DNA of 52,873 bases from Bryobacterales bacterium (GTDB lineage: Bacteria > Acidobacteriota > Terriglobia > Bryobacterales > Bryobacteraceae), in NCBI GenBank assembly GCA_003170295.1, contig PNAJ01000102.1:1-52873 (forward strand), written 5' to 3'. This document shows positions 16,396-24,161 of the stretch, piece after piece. Below the pieces are notes generated by a model that ran no database searches, was not told where the DNA came from, and was given only the letters and a program-made list of their open reading frames with translations. Numbering within the stretch: the first letter of the stretch is position 1; each line of letters begins with the position of its first letter. Both the position numbers and the translations under genes were made by a program.

Positions 16396-17123
16396 GCTTT
16401 CGCGCGTCAGCGTTGGGGTTCGCCTACGGCCTGTATGACGCGACCTTCGAGCTTCCCCCATCGGGATTCGTGACCATCGCGGGCCCGAACGGGGCAGGGA
16501 AGTCCACGCTGCTCGGAATTCTCGCCGGCTTGCGGCATCCTTATCGAGGCGAGTGCCAATATCGCGGTGTGGAGATCCGGCGATGGCGGAGGCACGAGTT
16601 TGCTCGCAAGGTGGCTTTTTTGCCGCAATCCGTGAAGCTCGAATTTCCATTTAGCGCGGAACAAGTGGTGTTCATGGGACGCGCGCCTTACGCGGACGGT
16701 TGGTTCGAATCGCAGGAAGATCACGCGGCCGTGGCGCGCGCGATGGCAACCACGGATACGCTGGCATTCGCCGCGCGCGATTTTCGCTCGCTTTCCGGCG
16801 GCGAAAAGCAGCGAGTCATTTTGGCGTCGGCGCTCGCGCAGGAGCCCGAAACGCTCCTGCTAGACGAGCCGACAACGTTCCTCGACCTGAAGCATCAGCT
16901 CGCGATGTATCGATTGCTCGCCGTGCTGGCCAAGCGGATGCTGATCGTCGCCGTAACACACGATCTGAACCTCACGCTGCGATTCTCCGATCGCGCAATC
17001 GTGATGGAGGACGGCCGAATCGCCGCGCAGGGATCTCCCGTCGAGGCGCTGGCGCCGAGCCTTATTGATCGCGTCTTCGGCGTGCACACCGAACTGCGCG
17101 ACGGCTGGCTGGTATATGACTAA
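16392..17123 (+). CDS. btuD: Cobalamin ABC transporter ATPase
   Basis: A 243-residue ABC ATPase of the FecCD/BtuD group. Walker A GPNGAGKST is at residues 31-39; Q-loop FLPQSV; signature LSGGEKQRV near residue 134; Walker B and catalytic Glu LLLDEPTTFLDL near 155; switch His in VTHDLN. Starts at GTG 16392. The downstream permease gene is separated by 243 bp of hairpin-rich DNA, the only real gap inside this otherwise overlapping operon. Confidence 0.95.
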   Translation: MSFRASALGFAYGLYDATFELPPSGFVTIAGPNGAGKSTLLGILAGLRHPYRGECQYRGVEIRRWRRHEFARKVAFLPQSVKLEFPFSAEQVVFMGRAPYADGWFESQEDHAAVARAMATTDTLAFAARDFRSLSGGEKQRVILASALAQEPETLLLDEPTTFLDLKHQLAMYRLLAVLAKRMLIVAVTHDLNLTLRFSDRAIVMEDGRIAAQGSPVEALAPSLIDRVFGVHTELRDGWLVYD

Positions 17124-17136
17124 GGCAACCTTGGCG

Positions 17137-17352
17137 CACGCACTCGTGCGTGAAAATCGCGCTCTTCGGTGCATTGTGGGGCAGGTTGGCAACCTGCGGA
17201 CCGATTGGCAATCGGTCCATCCCGGCGTAGCCCGGACACGTCGCGCTGTTCCTGAGCGCTCCCACCGCTTGCTAGCGATTCCTCTACGACACACCACTCT
17301 TTTTTCCGCGTGGCGCGAGCTTCAGCTTGCAGCGACGGCTTCAGCCGCCGTC
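17137..17352 (+). repeat. Cluster of unlike short hairpins between btuD and btuC
   Basis: Six successive inverted repeats: CACGCAC-TC-GTGCGTG (17137-17152), GCAGGTT-GGC-AACCTGC (17181-17197), GGACCGATT-GGC-AATCGGTCC (17198-17218), GCGCT-7-AGCGC (17243-17259), and a 46-bp pair of hairpins (17307-17352) built on GCGAGCT-TC-AGCTTGC and CGGCT-TC-AGCCG. Loops are 2-3 bases except one. The sequences differ but the design is constant. The 46-bp part recurs inverted at 28575-28620; the first word recurs at 21818. Two of them could stall or end transcription, so the gap may lower expression of btuC and the cob genes. Confidence 0.85.
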
Positions 17353-17366
17353 CTCAAGAGAAGAAT

Positions 17367-18326
17367 ATGAACCGAAGCATCTGGATCTCCTTCGCCATTC
17401 TCCTAGCGGTCGCAATCGCCGCGCCACTGATCGGCAGCTCCCATATCGAGCTGCGTCGCGCGCTCGCCGGAGCCTCGCCGGATCACGAAATTCTTTTCTA
17501 CGCACGCTTGCCGCGGGTGCTCCTCGCGCTGCTGGCAGGCGCCGCGCTCTCGCTCACTGGAGTTCTGTTCCAATGCCTCTTGCGCGATCCTTTGGCCGAG
17601 CCATACACGTTGGGAATTTCGAGCGGCGGATCGGTAGGCGCAGTGATCGGAATCTGTTTCGGATTGCCCGCCATCGGCCTGCTATCGCTTGCGGGCGCGG
17701 GCACTGCGCTGCTGATTGTGCTCTGGATTGCATTCGAGGGCGGCCGCCTTTCCTCGTTCACGTTGCTGCTTGCGGGCGTCACGATGAATAGTATCTCGCT
17801 CGCAATCGTGCTTTTTCTGCATAATCTAGCGTCATTTTCGCAATCCTTTGCGATTTCCAGATGGCTCATGGGCGGGCTCGATGCGGTCGAATACTCAACA
17901 CTCGCGTGGCTCGCGTTTGCCGTGATTCCTGTGTGCGGTCTCGTGATCGCGCGTTCGCGGCAGTGGAATCTGCTCGCGGTCGGCGAGGAGTGGGCCTCGT
18001 CGCGCGGCCTTTCGACCACCACATATACAGTGCTAGGCTATGTTGCCGGATCGTTTCTCACGGGCATCGTCACGTCGCTGACCGGGCCAATTGGATTCGT
18101 CGGATTAATCGTGCCGCATGCTCTGCGGCTCAAACTGGGGGCGGATCACCGCATGTTGATGCCGTGCTCATTCCTCTTGGGCGCGGCGTTCCTGGCGCTG
18201 TGCGATACTTTGTCGCGAACCGTGATCGCGCCAACGGAGATTCCTGTGGGAGTCGTGACCGCTCTCGCGGGCGGTCCGTTCTTCATCTGGCTGCTGCGTT
18301 CGAAACGGCGGAGCTTGTGGCTGTAA
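17367..18326 (+). CDS. btuC: Cobalamin ABC transporter permease
   Basis: A 319-residue permease of the FecCD/BtuC family with about ten membrane helices. Family strings: LLALLAGAALSLTGVLFQ, RDPLAEPYTLGISSGGSVGA (the first coupling region), ISRWLMGGL, and near the end GPIGFVGLIVPHALRL and EIPVGVVTALAGGPFFIWLL. The ATG at 17367 follows AAGAGAAGA and lies 14 bp after the hairpin pair; a longer frame from 17310 would code through the repeat and is unlikely. It overlaps cobU by 10 bp. Confidence 0.93.
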   Translation: MNRSIWISFAILLAVAIAAPLIGSSHIELRRALAGASPDHEILFYARLPRVLLALLAGAALSLTGVLFQCLLRDPLAEPYTLGISSGGSVGAVIGICFGLPAIGLLSLAGAGTALLIVLWIAFEGGRLSSFTLLLAGVTMNSISLAIVLFLHNLASFSQSFAISRWLMGGLDAVEYSTLAWLAFAVIPVCGLVIARSRQWNLLAVGEEWASSRGLSTTTYTVLGYVAGSFLTGIVTSLTGPIGFVGLIVPHALRLKLGADHRMLMPCSFLLGAAFLALCDTLSRTVIAPTEIPVGVVTALAGGPFFIWLLRSKRRSLWL

Positions 18327-18820
18327 TCCTGATCGGCGGCGGTGCGCGAAGCGGGAAAAGCCGATTTGCATTGGAAAAAGCGCAGGCAATCCAAGGAAGC
18401 CGCGCATTTGTGGCAACAGCGGAAGCGTCCGATCAGGAGATGACCAAACGCATTCAGCACCATCGCGCGGAGCGCGGCGAAGAGTTCACCACCATCGAAG
18501 AGCCGATCGAACTCGCGCGCGTGATCGCCGAAGCCAAATTCGACGTGATGGTGGTCGATTGCCTTACTCTGTGGTTGTCCAACATAATGTTCGCAAATAA
18601 GAACTGTGACGCAGAAGCGGACGCGCTGGTAAATGCATCACAAGCGGCATTGGGAATGATCATTTTCGTGACGAATGAAGTCGGCAGCGGAATCGTACCC
18701 ACCGATAACGCGCTCTCGCGCGAATTTCGTGATCGAGCCGGGATCTTAAATCAACGAATCGGCGCGATCTCCGATGAAGTGTACTGGATGGTGTTCGGGC
18801 AATCGCTTCGGGTGAAGTGA
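18317..18820 (+). CDS. cobU: Adenosylcobinamide kinase / guanylyltransferase
   Basis: A 167-residue bifunctional enzyme that phosphorylates adenosylcobinamide and transfers GMP to it in the nucleotide-loop pathway. The P-loop GGGARSGKS is at residues 7-15, and the guanylylated-His region reads RIQHHRAERG (His48/49). VVDCLTLWLSN and TNEVGSGIVP are also diagnostic. The start is a GTG at 18317 inside the end of btuC (MAVILIGGG); no closer start exists. Ends overlapping the cobS start. Confidence 0.92.
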   Translation: MAVILIGGGARSGKSRFALEKAQAIQGSRAFVATAEASDQEMTKRIQHHRAERGEEFTTIEEPIELARVIAEAKFDVMVVDCLTLWLSNIMFANKNCDAEADALVNASQAALGMIIFVTNEVGSGIVPTDNALSREFRDRAGILNQRIGAISDEVYWMVFGQSLRVK

Positions 18821-19548
18821 TGCGCACATTCCTCGCGGCGATCTCGTTCCTCACAATCATTCCTGTGACGAGCAAAGTACCACCGGGCCGCGCGGCCATG
18901 TTTTTTCCGCTGGTGGGCGCGATGCTGGGCGCAGCGGGCGCGGGACTCTTAATCGCCGCAAGTCTTGTGTTGCCGCCCTCGCTCGCGGCCTTGATCGCAG
19001 TCGCATTCTGGACCGTGATCTCGGGTGTGTTGCATGAAGACGGCTTGGCCGATGTCGCGGACGCGATGCGCGCCGGGCGGACGCGCGAGAAGATGCTCGC
19101 GGTCCTCAAAGACAGCCGCATCGGGACCTACGGAGCCGTCGCAATCGTCCTGAGTCTCGTTGCAAGATGGCAGGCGTTGGAACACGTACCGGCAGCGCGG
19201 ATTCTTTTGGTCTGCATCGTCGCGCAAGCCGTTCCCCGAGCCGCGATGGTCGCGCTAGCCTGGTTATCGAGGCCGTCAGGCGATGGTCTGGGCCTCGCCT
19301 TCTCCTCCTCGCTCACCACCACAGGCGCACTCATCGCCATCGCGCAGGGGATCGTCGCGTCGATGCTGCTCGGCTGGCGCCCGGGATTGCTGATCCTCGC
19401 CGGCGCATATCTGATCGTGCGCGGCGCGCGAACGTATTTCTATAAACGCATCGGCGGCGTGAATGGCGATTGCCTGGGCGCGACGGAGCAGTTGCTGGAA
19501 ATCTTCATCCTTATTCTATTCGCGAGCAAGCAGATTTATGAACTTTGA
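18820..19548 (+). CDS. cobS: Adenosylcobinamide-GDP ribazoletransferase (cobalamin synthase)
   Basis: A 242-residue integral membrane enzyme joining adenosylcobinamide-GDP with alpha-ribazole. The acidic motif HEDGLADVADAM is the metal/substrate site; LKDSRIGTYGAVAIVLSL and the late GGVNGDCLGATEQLLE are family hallmarks. Either GTG 18817 or ATG 18820 can start it; ATG 18820 overlaps the cobU stop by one base and gives the usual MRTFLAAISFLT. Confidence 0.93.
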   Translation: MRTFLAAISFLTIIPVTSKVPPGRAAMFFPLVGAMLGAAGAGLLIAASLVLPPSLAALIAVAFWTVISGVLHEDGLADVADAMRAGRTREKMLAVLKDSRIGTYGAVAIVLSLVARWQALEHVPAARILLVCIVAQAVPRAAMVALAWLSRPSGDGLGLAFSSSLTTTGALIAIAQGIVASMLLGWRPGLLILAGAYLIVRGARTYFYKRIGGVNGDCLGATEQLLEIFILILFASKQIYEL

Positions 19549-20554
19549 TTCGATCCGCCCCATCGCCGACGTCGAACTGGAGACGCGCATTCGCGCCCGC
19601 CTCGATTCGTTGACCAAGCCGCCGGGAAGCTTGGGCCGCCTCGAAGAACTTGCCGTACAGCTCGGACTCATTCAATCGACGGACATGCCGCGAATCGCTA
19701 GCAAAGCGATGATTATCTTCTGTGCCGATCACGGAGTCGTCGAGGAAGGCGTCAGCCCGTATCCCTCCGAAGTAACGCGCCAGATGGTCGCGAATTTTCG
19801 TGCCTCCGGCGCCGCGATCAACGTGTTGTGCCGCCACGGCGGCATCGAACCCGTGATTGTCGATATGGGCGTGGGCAAGCCGACACGCAATTTCGCGCGC
19901 GAGTCCGCGATTGCGCGCGCCGCAGCCGAGCAAGCCATCGAGACCGGATTTACCTATGCGGCAAAAGCCGAAATCCTCGGCGCGGGCGAAATGGGGATCG
20001 GCAACACGACATCCGCTGCTGCGATATTCAGCGCGTTTTCCGGTCTCGACCCTCTCGAAACCGCGGGTCGAGGCACTGGACTAGACGACGCAGGCGTTGC
20101 GCGCAAAGTCGAAGTCATCCGCCGTGCCCTGGTGCTTCATCGTCCGGATCCGCAGGACCCCATCGGCATTCTCGCGGCTCTAGGAGGCTTCGAAATCGCC
20201 GCGATCACCGGCCTCATTCTCGGCGCAGCCTCTCGCCGCCACCTCGTCATGCTCGACGGATTTATTACCTGCGCCGCCGCCATCGTCGCGCGCGCGATCT
20301 CTCCAGCCGCCCTGGATTACGTCGTGTTTTCGCACTGCTCCGCTGAACGCGGGCATAAAAAAATGCTCGACTTCCTCAATGCGCGCTCTCTGCTGAATTT
20401 AGAAATGCGCCTCGGCGAAGGCAGCGGCGCCGCGCTCGGCATCGGATTGCTCGAAGCGGCCGTGAACCTATACCGCGAGATGGCGACGTTTCAGAGCGCC
20501 GGTGTTTCTACTTCAACGCAGCCAGCAGAGTCCCCGTCAGCCGAAGCACGTTGA
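19538..20554 (+). CDS. cobT: Nicotinate-nucleotide:dimethylbenzimidazole phosphoribosyltransferase
   Basis: A 338-residue enzyme that activates the lower-ligand base. Key strings: LTKPPGSLGRLEELA, FCADHGVVEEGVSPYP, MGIGNTTSAAA, GLDDAGVARK and the catalytic-Glu segment RLGEGSGAALGI. The start ATG 19538 overlaps cobS by 11 bp. The last ~15 residues (STSTQPAESPSAEAR) extend past the usual family end and lie in DNA shared with the convergent TolC-like gene, so the natural stop was probably lost and a later one is used. Together with cobU and cobS this completes nucleotide-loop assembly. Confidence 0.93.
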   Translation: MNFDSIRPIADVELETRIRARLDSLTKPPGSLGRLEELAVQLGLIQSTDMPRIASKAMIIFCADHGVVEEGVSPYPSEVTRQMVANFRASGAAINVLCRHGGIEPVIVDMGVGKPTRNFARESAIARAAAEQAIETGFTYAAKAEILGAGEMGIGNTTSAAAIFSAFSGLDPLETAGRGTGLDDAGVARKVEVIRRALVLHRPDPQDPIGILAALGGFEIAAITGLILGAASRRHLVMLDGFITCAAAIVARAISPAALDYVVFSHCSAERGHKKMLDFLNARSLLNLEMRLGEGSGAALGIGLLEAAVNLYREMATFQSAGVSTSTQPAESPSAEAR

Positions 20555-21782
20555 GCCGCGCCCGTTCCGCGCCTTGCTGCGAAACGTAATAAACCAAAAA
20601 CTTTTCATTCTCGATCGCTCGCATCGCTTCCACTCTCGCCAGCGGCAGCTTGCCTTCCCCATATTGCGCTAGGTCGACGTTCAACTCCTCGCGTGTCACT
20701 TCAAGATCCGCTCGCGTCAACTCGCGGGCGCTCTCGGCGCTCTTCACTTCCTGATACGCCCGCCGCAAATCCGCCGTGATGCGCGACCGCGTGCGCCCCA
20801 CTTCGATCCGTAGCTTCGCCACCTCGGCTTCCGCCTGCGCCGCGAACGCCTGTGAACTGCGGCCCACCAATAATGGCATCTCGATCGAGACGCCCAGCTC
20901 CGTGTTGCTTCGGCGGAACGAGAAGTTGTAATTCACGTAATTGTACTTCGCGAAAATATTCTCTTGCGCGATCACATTGACCTTCGGCAGACGAGCCGCG
21001 TGAAACCCTTTAATCTCCAGCGTCTTCACTTGCATGTTGGATTCCAGCCGCCGAAGATCCGGGCTGTGCTCCAGCGCTTCCTCAATTGACGCGTCCTCGG
21101 AAATCGGAAGCGCGATCGCCGTGCGCTCCTCCTGCGCCGCGCGCACGCGATCGTCCGCGCCCAGTCCCAGCGCCTGCGCCAGCATCGTTTCCGCGTTGAT
21201 CAGGTTGACCGCCAGCCTTTCCGCGCTGTTCCTCGCGATCAGCACACTCAGATTCGCTTTCTTCGATGCGAGTGGCAGCTCGCGCCCCTCCTCCACTCGC
21301 GCGTCGATCAATTCCTTCACCCGCCCGAGATTCTCGATCTGCTTCTGTGCCGACGCCAGGCTGTGCGCCGCTTGTTCGGCATCGAGAAACAGCGACGCCA
21401 CGCGGTAAGCGGCCTCTTCCTGACGCTTCGTGACATCGATGCCGGCGCCCCTCAAACCCTCCTTGGCCTGCCCAATCTGAAAACTTTGCGGACGGTCGAA
21501 TAGCGACATCTGCGTCCGCGCTTCAAAAATCGAGGGTGGATTTCCGTCGATCGCGATAGGATATCCGCTGCTCCAAGCAAGCCCGCTGCCGCCGATGACC
21601 TTCGGAAGAAAAGGATCCCTCGCGATCAGGATCTGGTCGCGCGCTTTCTGCTGATCCAGCCGCGCGATCATTACATCGGGGTTTTGTGTCAGCGCCAGAT
21701 CCAGCGCCTGCCGCAGCGTCAACGTCTTCACTTCAGCCGCCGCCGACATCGCCAAAAGAATTAAAACTGCCAGGAATTTCAT
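20508..21782 (-). CDS. TolC-type outer-membrane efflux protein
   Basis: A 424-residue exported protein with long heptad-rich helices. Signal peptide MKFLAVLILLAMSAAA, then LTLRQALDLALTQNPDV, the family opening; duplicated helical hairpins include ALEHSPDLRRLESNM and RSRITADLRRAYQEVKSA. It would form the outer-membrane channel of a tripartite pump. Start chosen at ATG 21782, which has GAGG seven bases upstream; an ATG at 21800 is less likely. It follows the permease gene after ~90 bp holding two hairpins. The 3' end overlaps cobT by 47 bp. Confidence 0.88.
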   Translation of the reverse strand: MKFLAVLILLAMSAAAEVKTLTLRQALDLALTQNPDVMIARLDQQKARDQILIARDPFLPKVIGGSGLAWSSGYPIAIDGNPPSIFEARTQMSLFDRPQSFQIGQAKEGLRGAGIDVTKRQEEAAYRVASLFLDAEQAAHSLASAQKQIENLGRVKELIDARVEEGRELPLASKKANLSVLIARNSAERLAVNLINAETMLAQALGLGADDRVRAAQEERTAIALPISEDASIEEALEHSPDLRRLESNMQVKTLEIKGFHAARLPKVNVIAQENIFAKYNYVNYNFSFRRSNTELGVSIEMPLLVGRSSQAFAAQAEAEVAKLRIEVGRTRSRITADLRRAYQEVKSAESARELTRADLEVTREELNVDLAQYGEGKLPLARVEAMRAIENEKFLVYYVSQQGAERARLNVLRLTGTLLAALK

Positions 21783-21817
21783 ATTGACCTCATTATCCAC
21801 TCCGCGTCCTTTGTGGC

Positions 21818-21854
21818 GCGCGCACTCGTGCGTGCCGCGTCGACACCCGTGTCG
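21818..21854 (-). repeat. Paired hairpins in the permease-tolC gap
   Basis: Two adjacent inverted repeats: GCGCGCAC-TC-GTGCGTGC (21818-21835, one G-T wobble) and CGACAC-CC-GTGTCG (21841-21854). The first shares the 14-base core CGCACTCGTGCGTG with the hairpin at 17137-17152. Both loops are two bases. They lie between two genes of one minus-strand unit and could act as a processing or attenuation site. Confidence 0.75.
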
Positions 21855-21874
21855 CCGCCTGGGATCACCGGGAT

Positions 21875-23092
21875 CTATTCGTACCGCAACGCTTCCGTAG
21901 GATTCAATCGCGACGCCCGGCTAGCCGGCAGCATACCGAAGATCAATCCCACTCCCAGTGACACACTGAACGCCACCGCGATCGACACCAGAGAAATCGG
22001 GATCGCAAACTGGTCCGTGAAGAACTGCACGCTCAACGGAATCGCCACTCCGATCAGAATCCCCGCGAGCCCGCCCACCATGCTGATCAGCACCGCTTCC
22101 GCCAGAAACTGTTCCAGAATATCGCGCCGCGCCGCGCCCACCGCCATGCGCAGTCCAATCTCGCGCGTGCGCTCGGTGACCGTCACCAGCATGATGTTCA
22201 TGATGCCGATGCCGGAGATGACCAGTGCAATGGCCGAGACCACGATCAACACCGCATTCAGAATCGCCGCAATCTGCCGCGCCGTGTCGAGAATTTCATT
22301 CAGGTTCTGAACGCTGTAATGCGCGCCTGGACGATGGCGACTCTCGAGAATCGCCTGGACGGTCTTCGTCGCCTGCTCCACCCCGGCTTGGCTGCGGACC
22401 TGGACATACAGCGGATCGATGCGTTCAATCTGCGTGAAGTCCTTCAGCACCGTGATCGGAATGAGAATGTTATCGCCGGAAAGCTCCGTCGCCCCGTACG
22501 TCGACACCTTTTCCTTAAAGGTACCGATAATCGTGAAAGGAAGCCCGTGCAACTTCACTGTGTGCCCGATCGACTCCGCCTGGCTCCCGAACAATCGCCG
22601 CGCCAGCTTCTCCGTCGGCAGCGCGACATGCGCCCTCTGCGCAACCTCGCTACCATCGAAAAACCGCCCGCGCAGTAAAGCAAGATTACGTACCACCGGA
22701 TAGTATTGATCGGCGCCCAAGATGGCGATGTCTTCCTCGTGACCTTCCACGCGCATCCGGTCGAGACTATTCATCACCCCCGTCGCCGCGACGATGCGCG
22801 ACCCGAGTTGTTGCCGCACCGCTTCCACGTCGGCGATCTTGACATAGTCGGCCGCAGTGGCGGAGGTGGCGCTGTTATTGCCGGCCTCGTAGTTCGCGAT
22901 GATCAGGTTCGATCCGATGCGCTGAATTGCGTCGAGAATGTAATCCCGGCTCGTGAGCGAAATCGTAACCACCAAGATCACGCTCGCGTTGCCGATCACC
23001 AGGCCAAGCGCAGTGAGGAACGCGCGAAACTTATTGGCTCGTAGGGCCGCGACGCTGGAACGCAACGCCTCCAGGTGCGAAAAAAAACGCAT
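21875..23092 (-). CDS. MacB/FtsX-type ABC transporter permease without ATPase domain
   Basis: A 405-residue protein: one N-terminal membrane helix (LRANKFRAFLTALGLVIGNA), a periplasmic MacB core (LILDAIQ..., VVRNLALLRGRFF, PFTIIGTFKEK) and three C-terminal helices with ISGIGIMNIMLVTVTERTRE, the FtsX-family signature. In MacB an ATPase domain precedes this part; here it is absent and no ATPase or membrane-fusion gene is adjacent, so partners must be encoded elsewhere. Its start overlaps the TPR gene by one base, and a TolC-like gene follows. Confidence 0.88.
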   Translation of the reverse strand: MRFFSHLEALRSSVAALRANKFRAFLTALGLVIGNASVILVVTISLTSRDYILDAIQRIGSNLIIANYEAGNNSATSATAADYVKIADVEAVRQQLGSRIVAATGVMNSLDRMRVEGHEEDIAILGADQYYPVVRNLALLRGRFFDGSEVAQRAHVALPTEKLARRLFGSQAESIGHTVKLHGLPFTIIGTFKEKVSTYGATELSGDNILIPITVLKDFTQIERIDPLYVQVRSQAGVEQATKTVQAILESRHRPGAHYSVQNLNEILDTARQIAAILNAVLIVVSAIALVISGIGIMNIMLVTVTERTREIGLRMAVGAARRDILEQFLAEAVLISMVGGLAGILIGVAIPLSVQFFTDQFAIPISLVSIAVAFSVSLGVGLIFGMLPASRASRLNPTEALRYE

Positions 23093-23943
23093 CAGGCCCC
23101 GAGCTTTTTGAGCATTGCCTCCGCGCGTTGCCGCGGCGGATCCTCCGGCGTCAGAGGAGCCTCCAGATAGCGCTTGAGCAGCGTCCGTGCAAGATCCAGG
23201 TCCCGCTTCTCGCTGATGTAAGTGGCGGCGCGGTCGAACATCACCTTCGGGCTGTTCGGCGCCATCCGCGCGGCCTGCTCAAATAGCGCGTCGCTTTCCT
23301 TCATCCGGCCGTGGTTCCCCAGATACCTCGCCAGAACCAGAACCCGCCCCACCTGGCGCGGAGCCAGTTCGGCTGCTCGCCGGAACTGCTGCTCGGCGTC
23401 GTCGTATTCTTTCTTCTTGTCGGCAACCAGACCCTGCGCGTAGTGCCCCTCCGCCTGGTCGTCCTTCAGGATCATTTGCGCCAGCACTTCCGCCTTATGC
23501 ACGCCTCCGCCCAGAAATCCCGGAGCCTCCAGATAGAAATCGAGCAGATCGCCCAACGCATCCTTATCCGCGGGATCGAGTTCCACCGATTTCTCGAACA
23601 TTTGGCGCGTTTTTGACGCGAAGCCAGGTGCCGCGAACGGATTCGCCGTCTCCGCCCGCCGCCCGTACGTCCGCCCCAGCCAATGAACCAGCTTGGGGTT
23701 ATTCGGATCCAGCGCGACGGCCTTCTCAAAAGCCTCAGTAGCCTTCTTATACTCGCCGAGCATAAAGAAATCCTGGCCAATAAGCTGAAGAGTCGCGGCG
23801 TCTTTGTGCGGCAGCGCCTGCAACAAAGCGAGCGATTGCTGATACTCCGTCCGCTGATAACGATTGCTCGCGCGGCTCCACTCAGGAGTAGCCGCACGCA
23901 ACATCACTGCAATCAACAAGGTTAGAACACAAATCTTCGGCAT
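23092..23943 (-). CDS. Secreted TPR protein
   Basis: A 283-residue protein with a signal peptide (MPKICVLTLLIAVMLRA) and about five tetratricopeptide repeats: YKKATEAFEKAVALDPNNPK, DAEQQFRRAAELAPRQV, ESDALFEQAARMAPNSPK. It is the first gene of a unit with the permease and the TolC-like protein, and probably acts as a periplasmic scaffold for that pump. No enzyme motif is visible. Confidence 0.85.
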   Translation of the reverse strand: MPKICVLTLLIAVMLRAATPEWSRASNRYQRTEYQQSLALLQALPHKDAATLQLIGQDFFMLGEYKKATEAFEKAVALDPNNPKLVHWLGRTYGRRAETANPFAAPGFASKTRQMFEKSVELDPADKDALGDLLDFYLEAPGFLGGGVHKAEVLAQMILKDDQAEGHYAQGLVADKKKEYDDAEQQFRRAAELAPRQVGRVLVLARYLGNHGRMKESDALFEQAARMAPNSPKVMFDRAATYISEKRDLDLARTLLKRYLEAPLTPEDPPRQRAEAMLKKLGA

Positions 23944-24161
23944 TACTGGTCGAACTTCCCCTGCGACACCATTACGATGTTTTTATTCTACACGGATTCA
24001 GATGCTCGAAAGTTGACCGTGGTTTCAGTGATCTGACACGCCCTTGTCGCGCACGCGCTCGTTTCGCTCCCTGCCTCCACCGCGAGTCCCGGCCCTTGTC
24101 CCTTCTTCAGCCTGTTAGAATGTGGTTTCGAGTTTCTCATCAGGGAGCATATACAGAAAAA

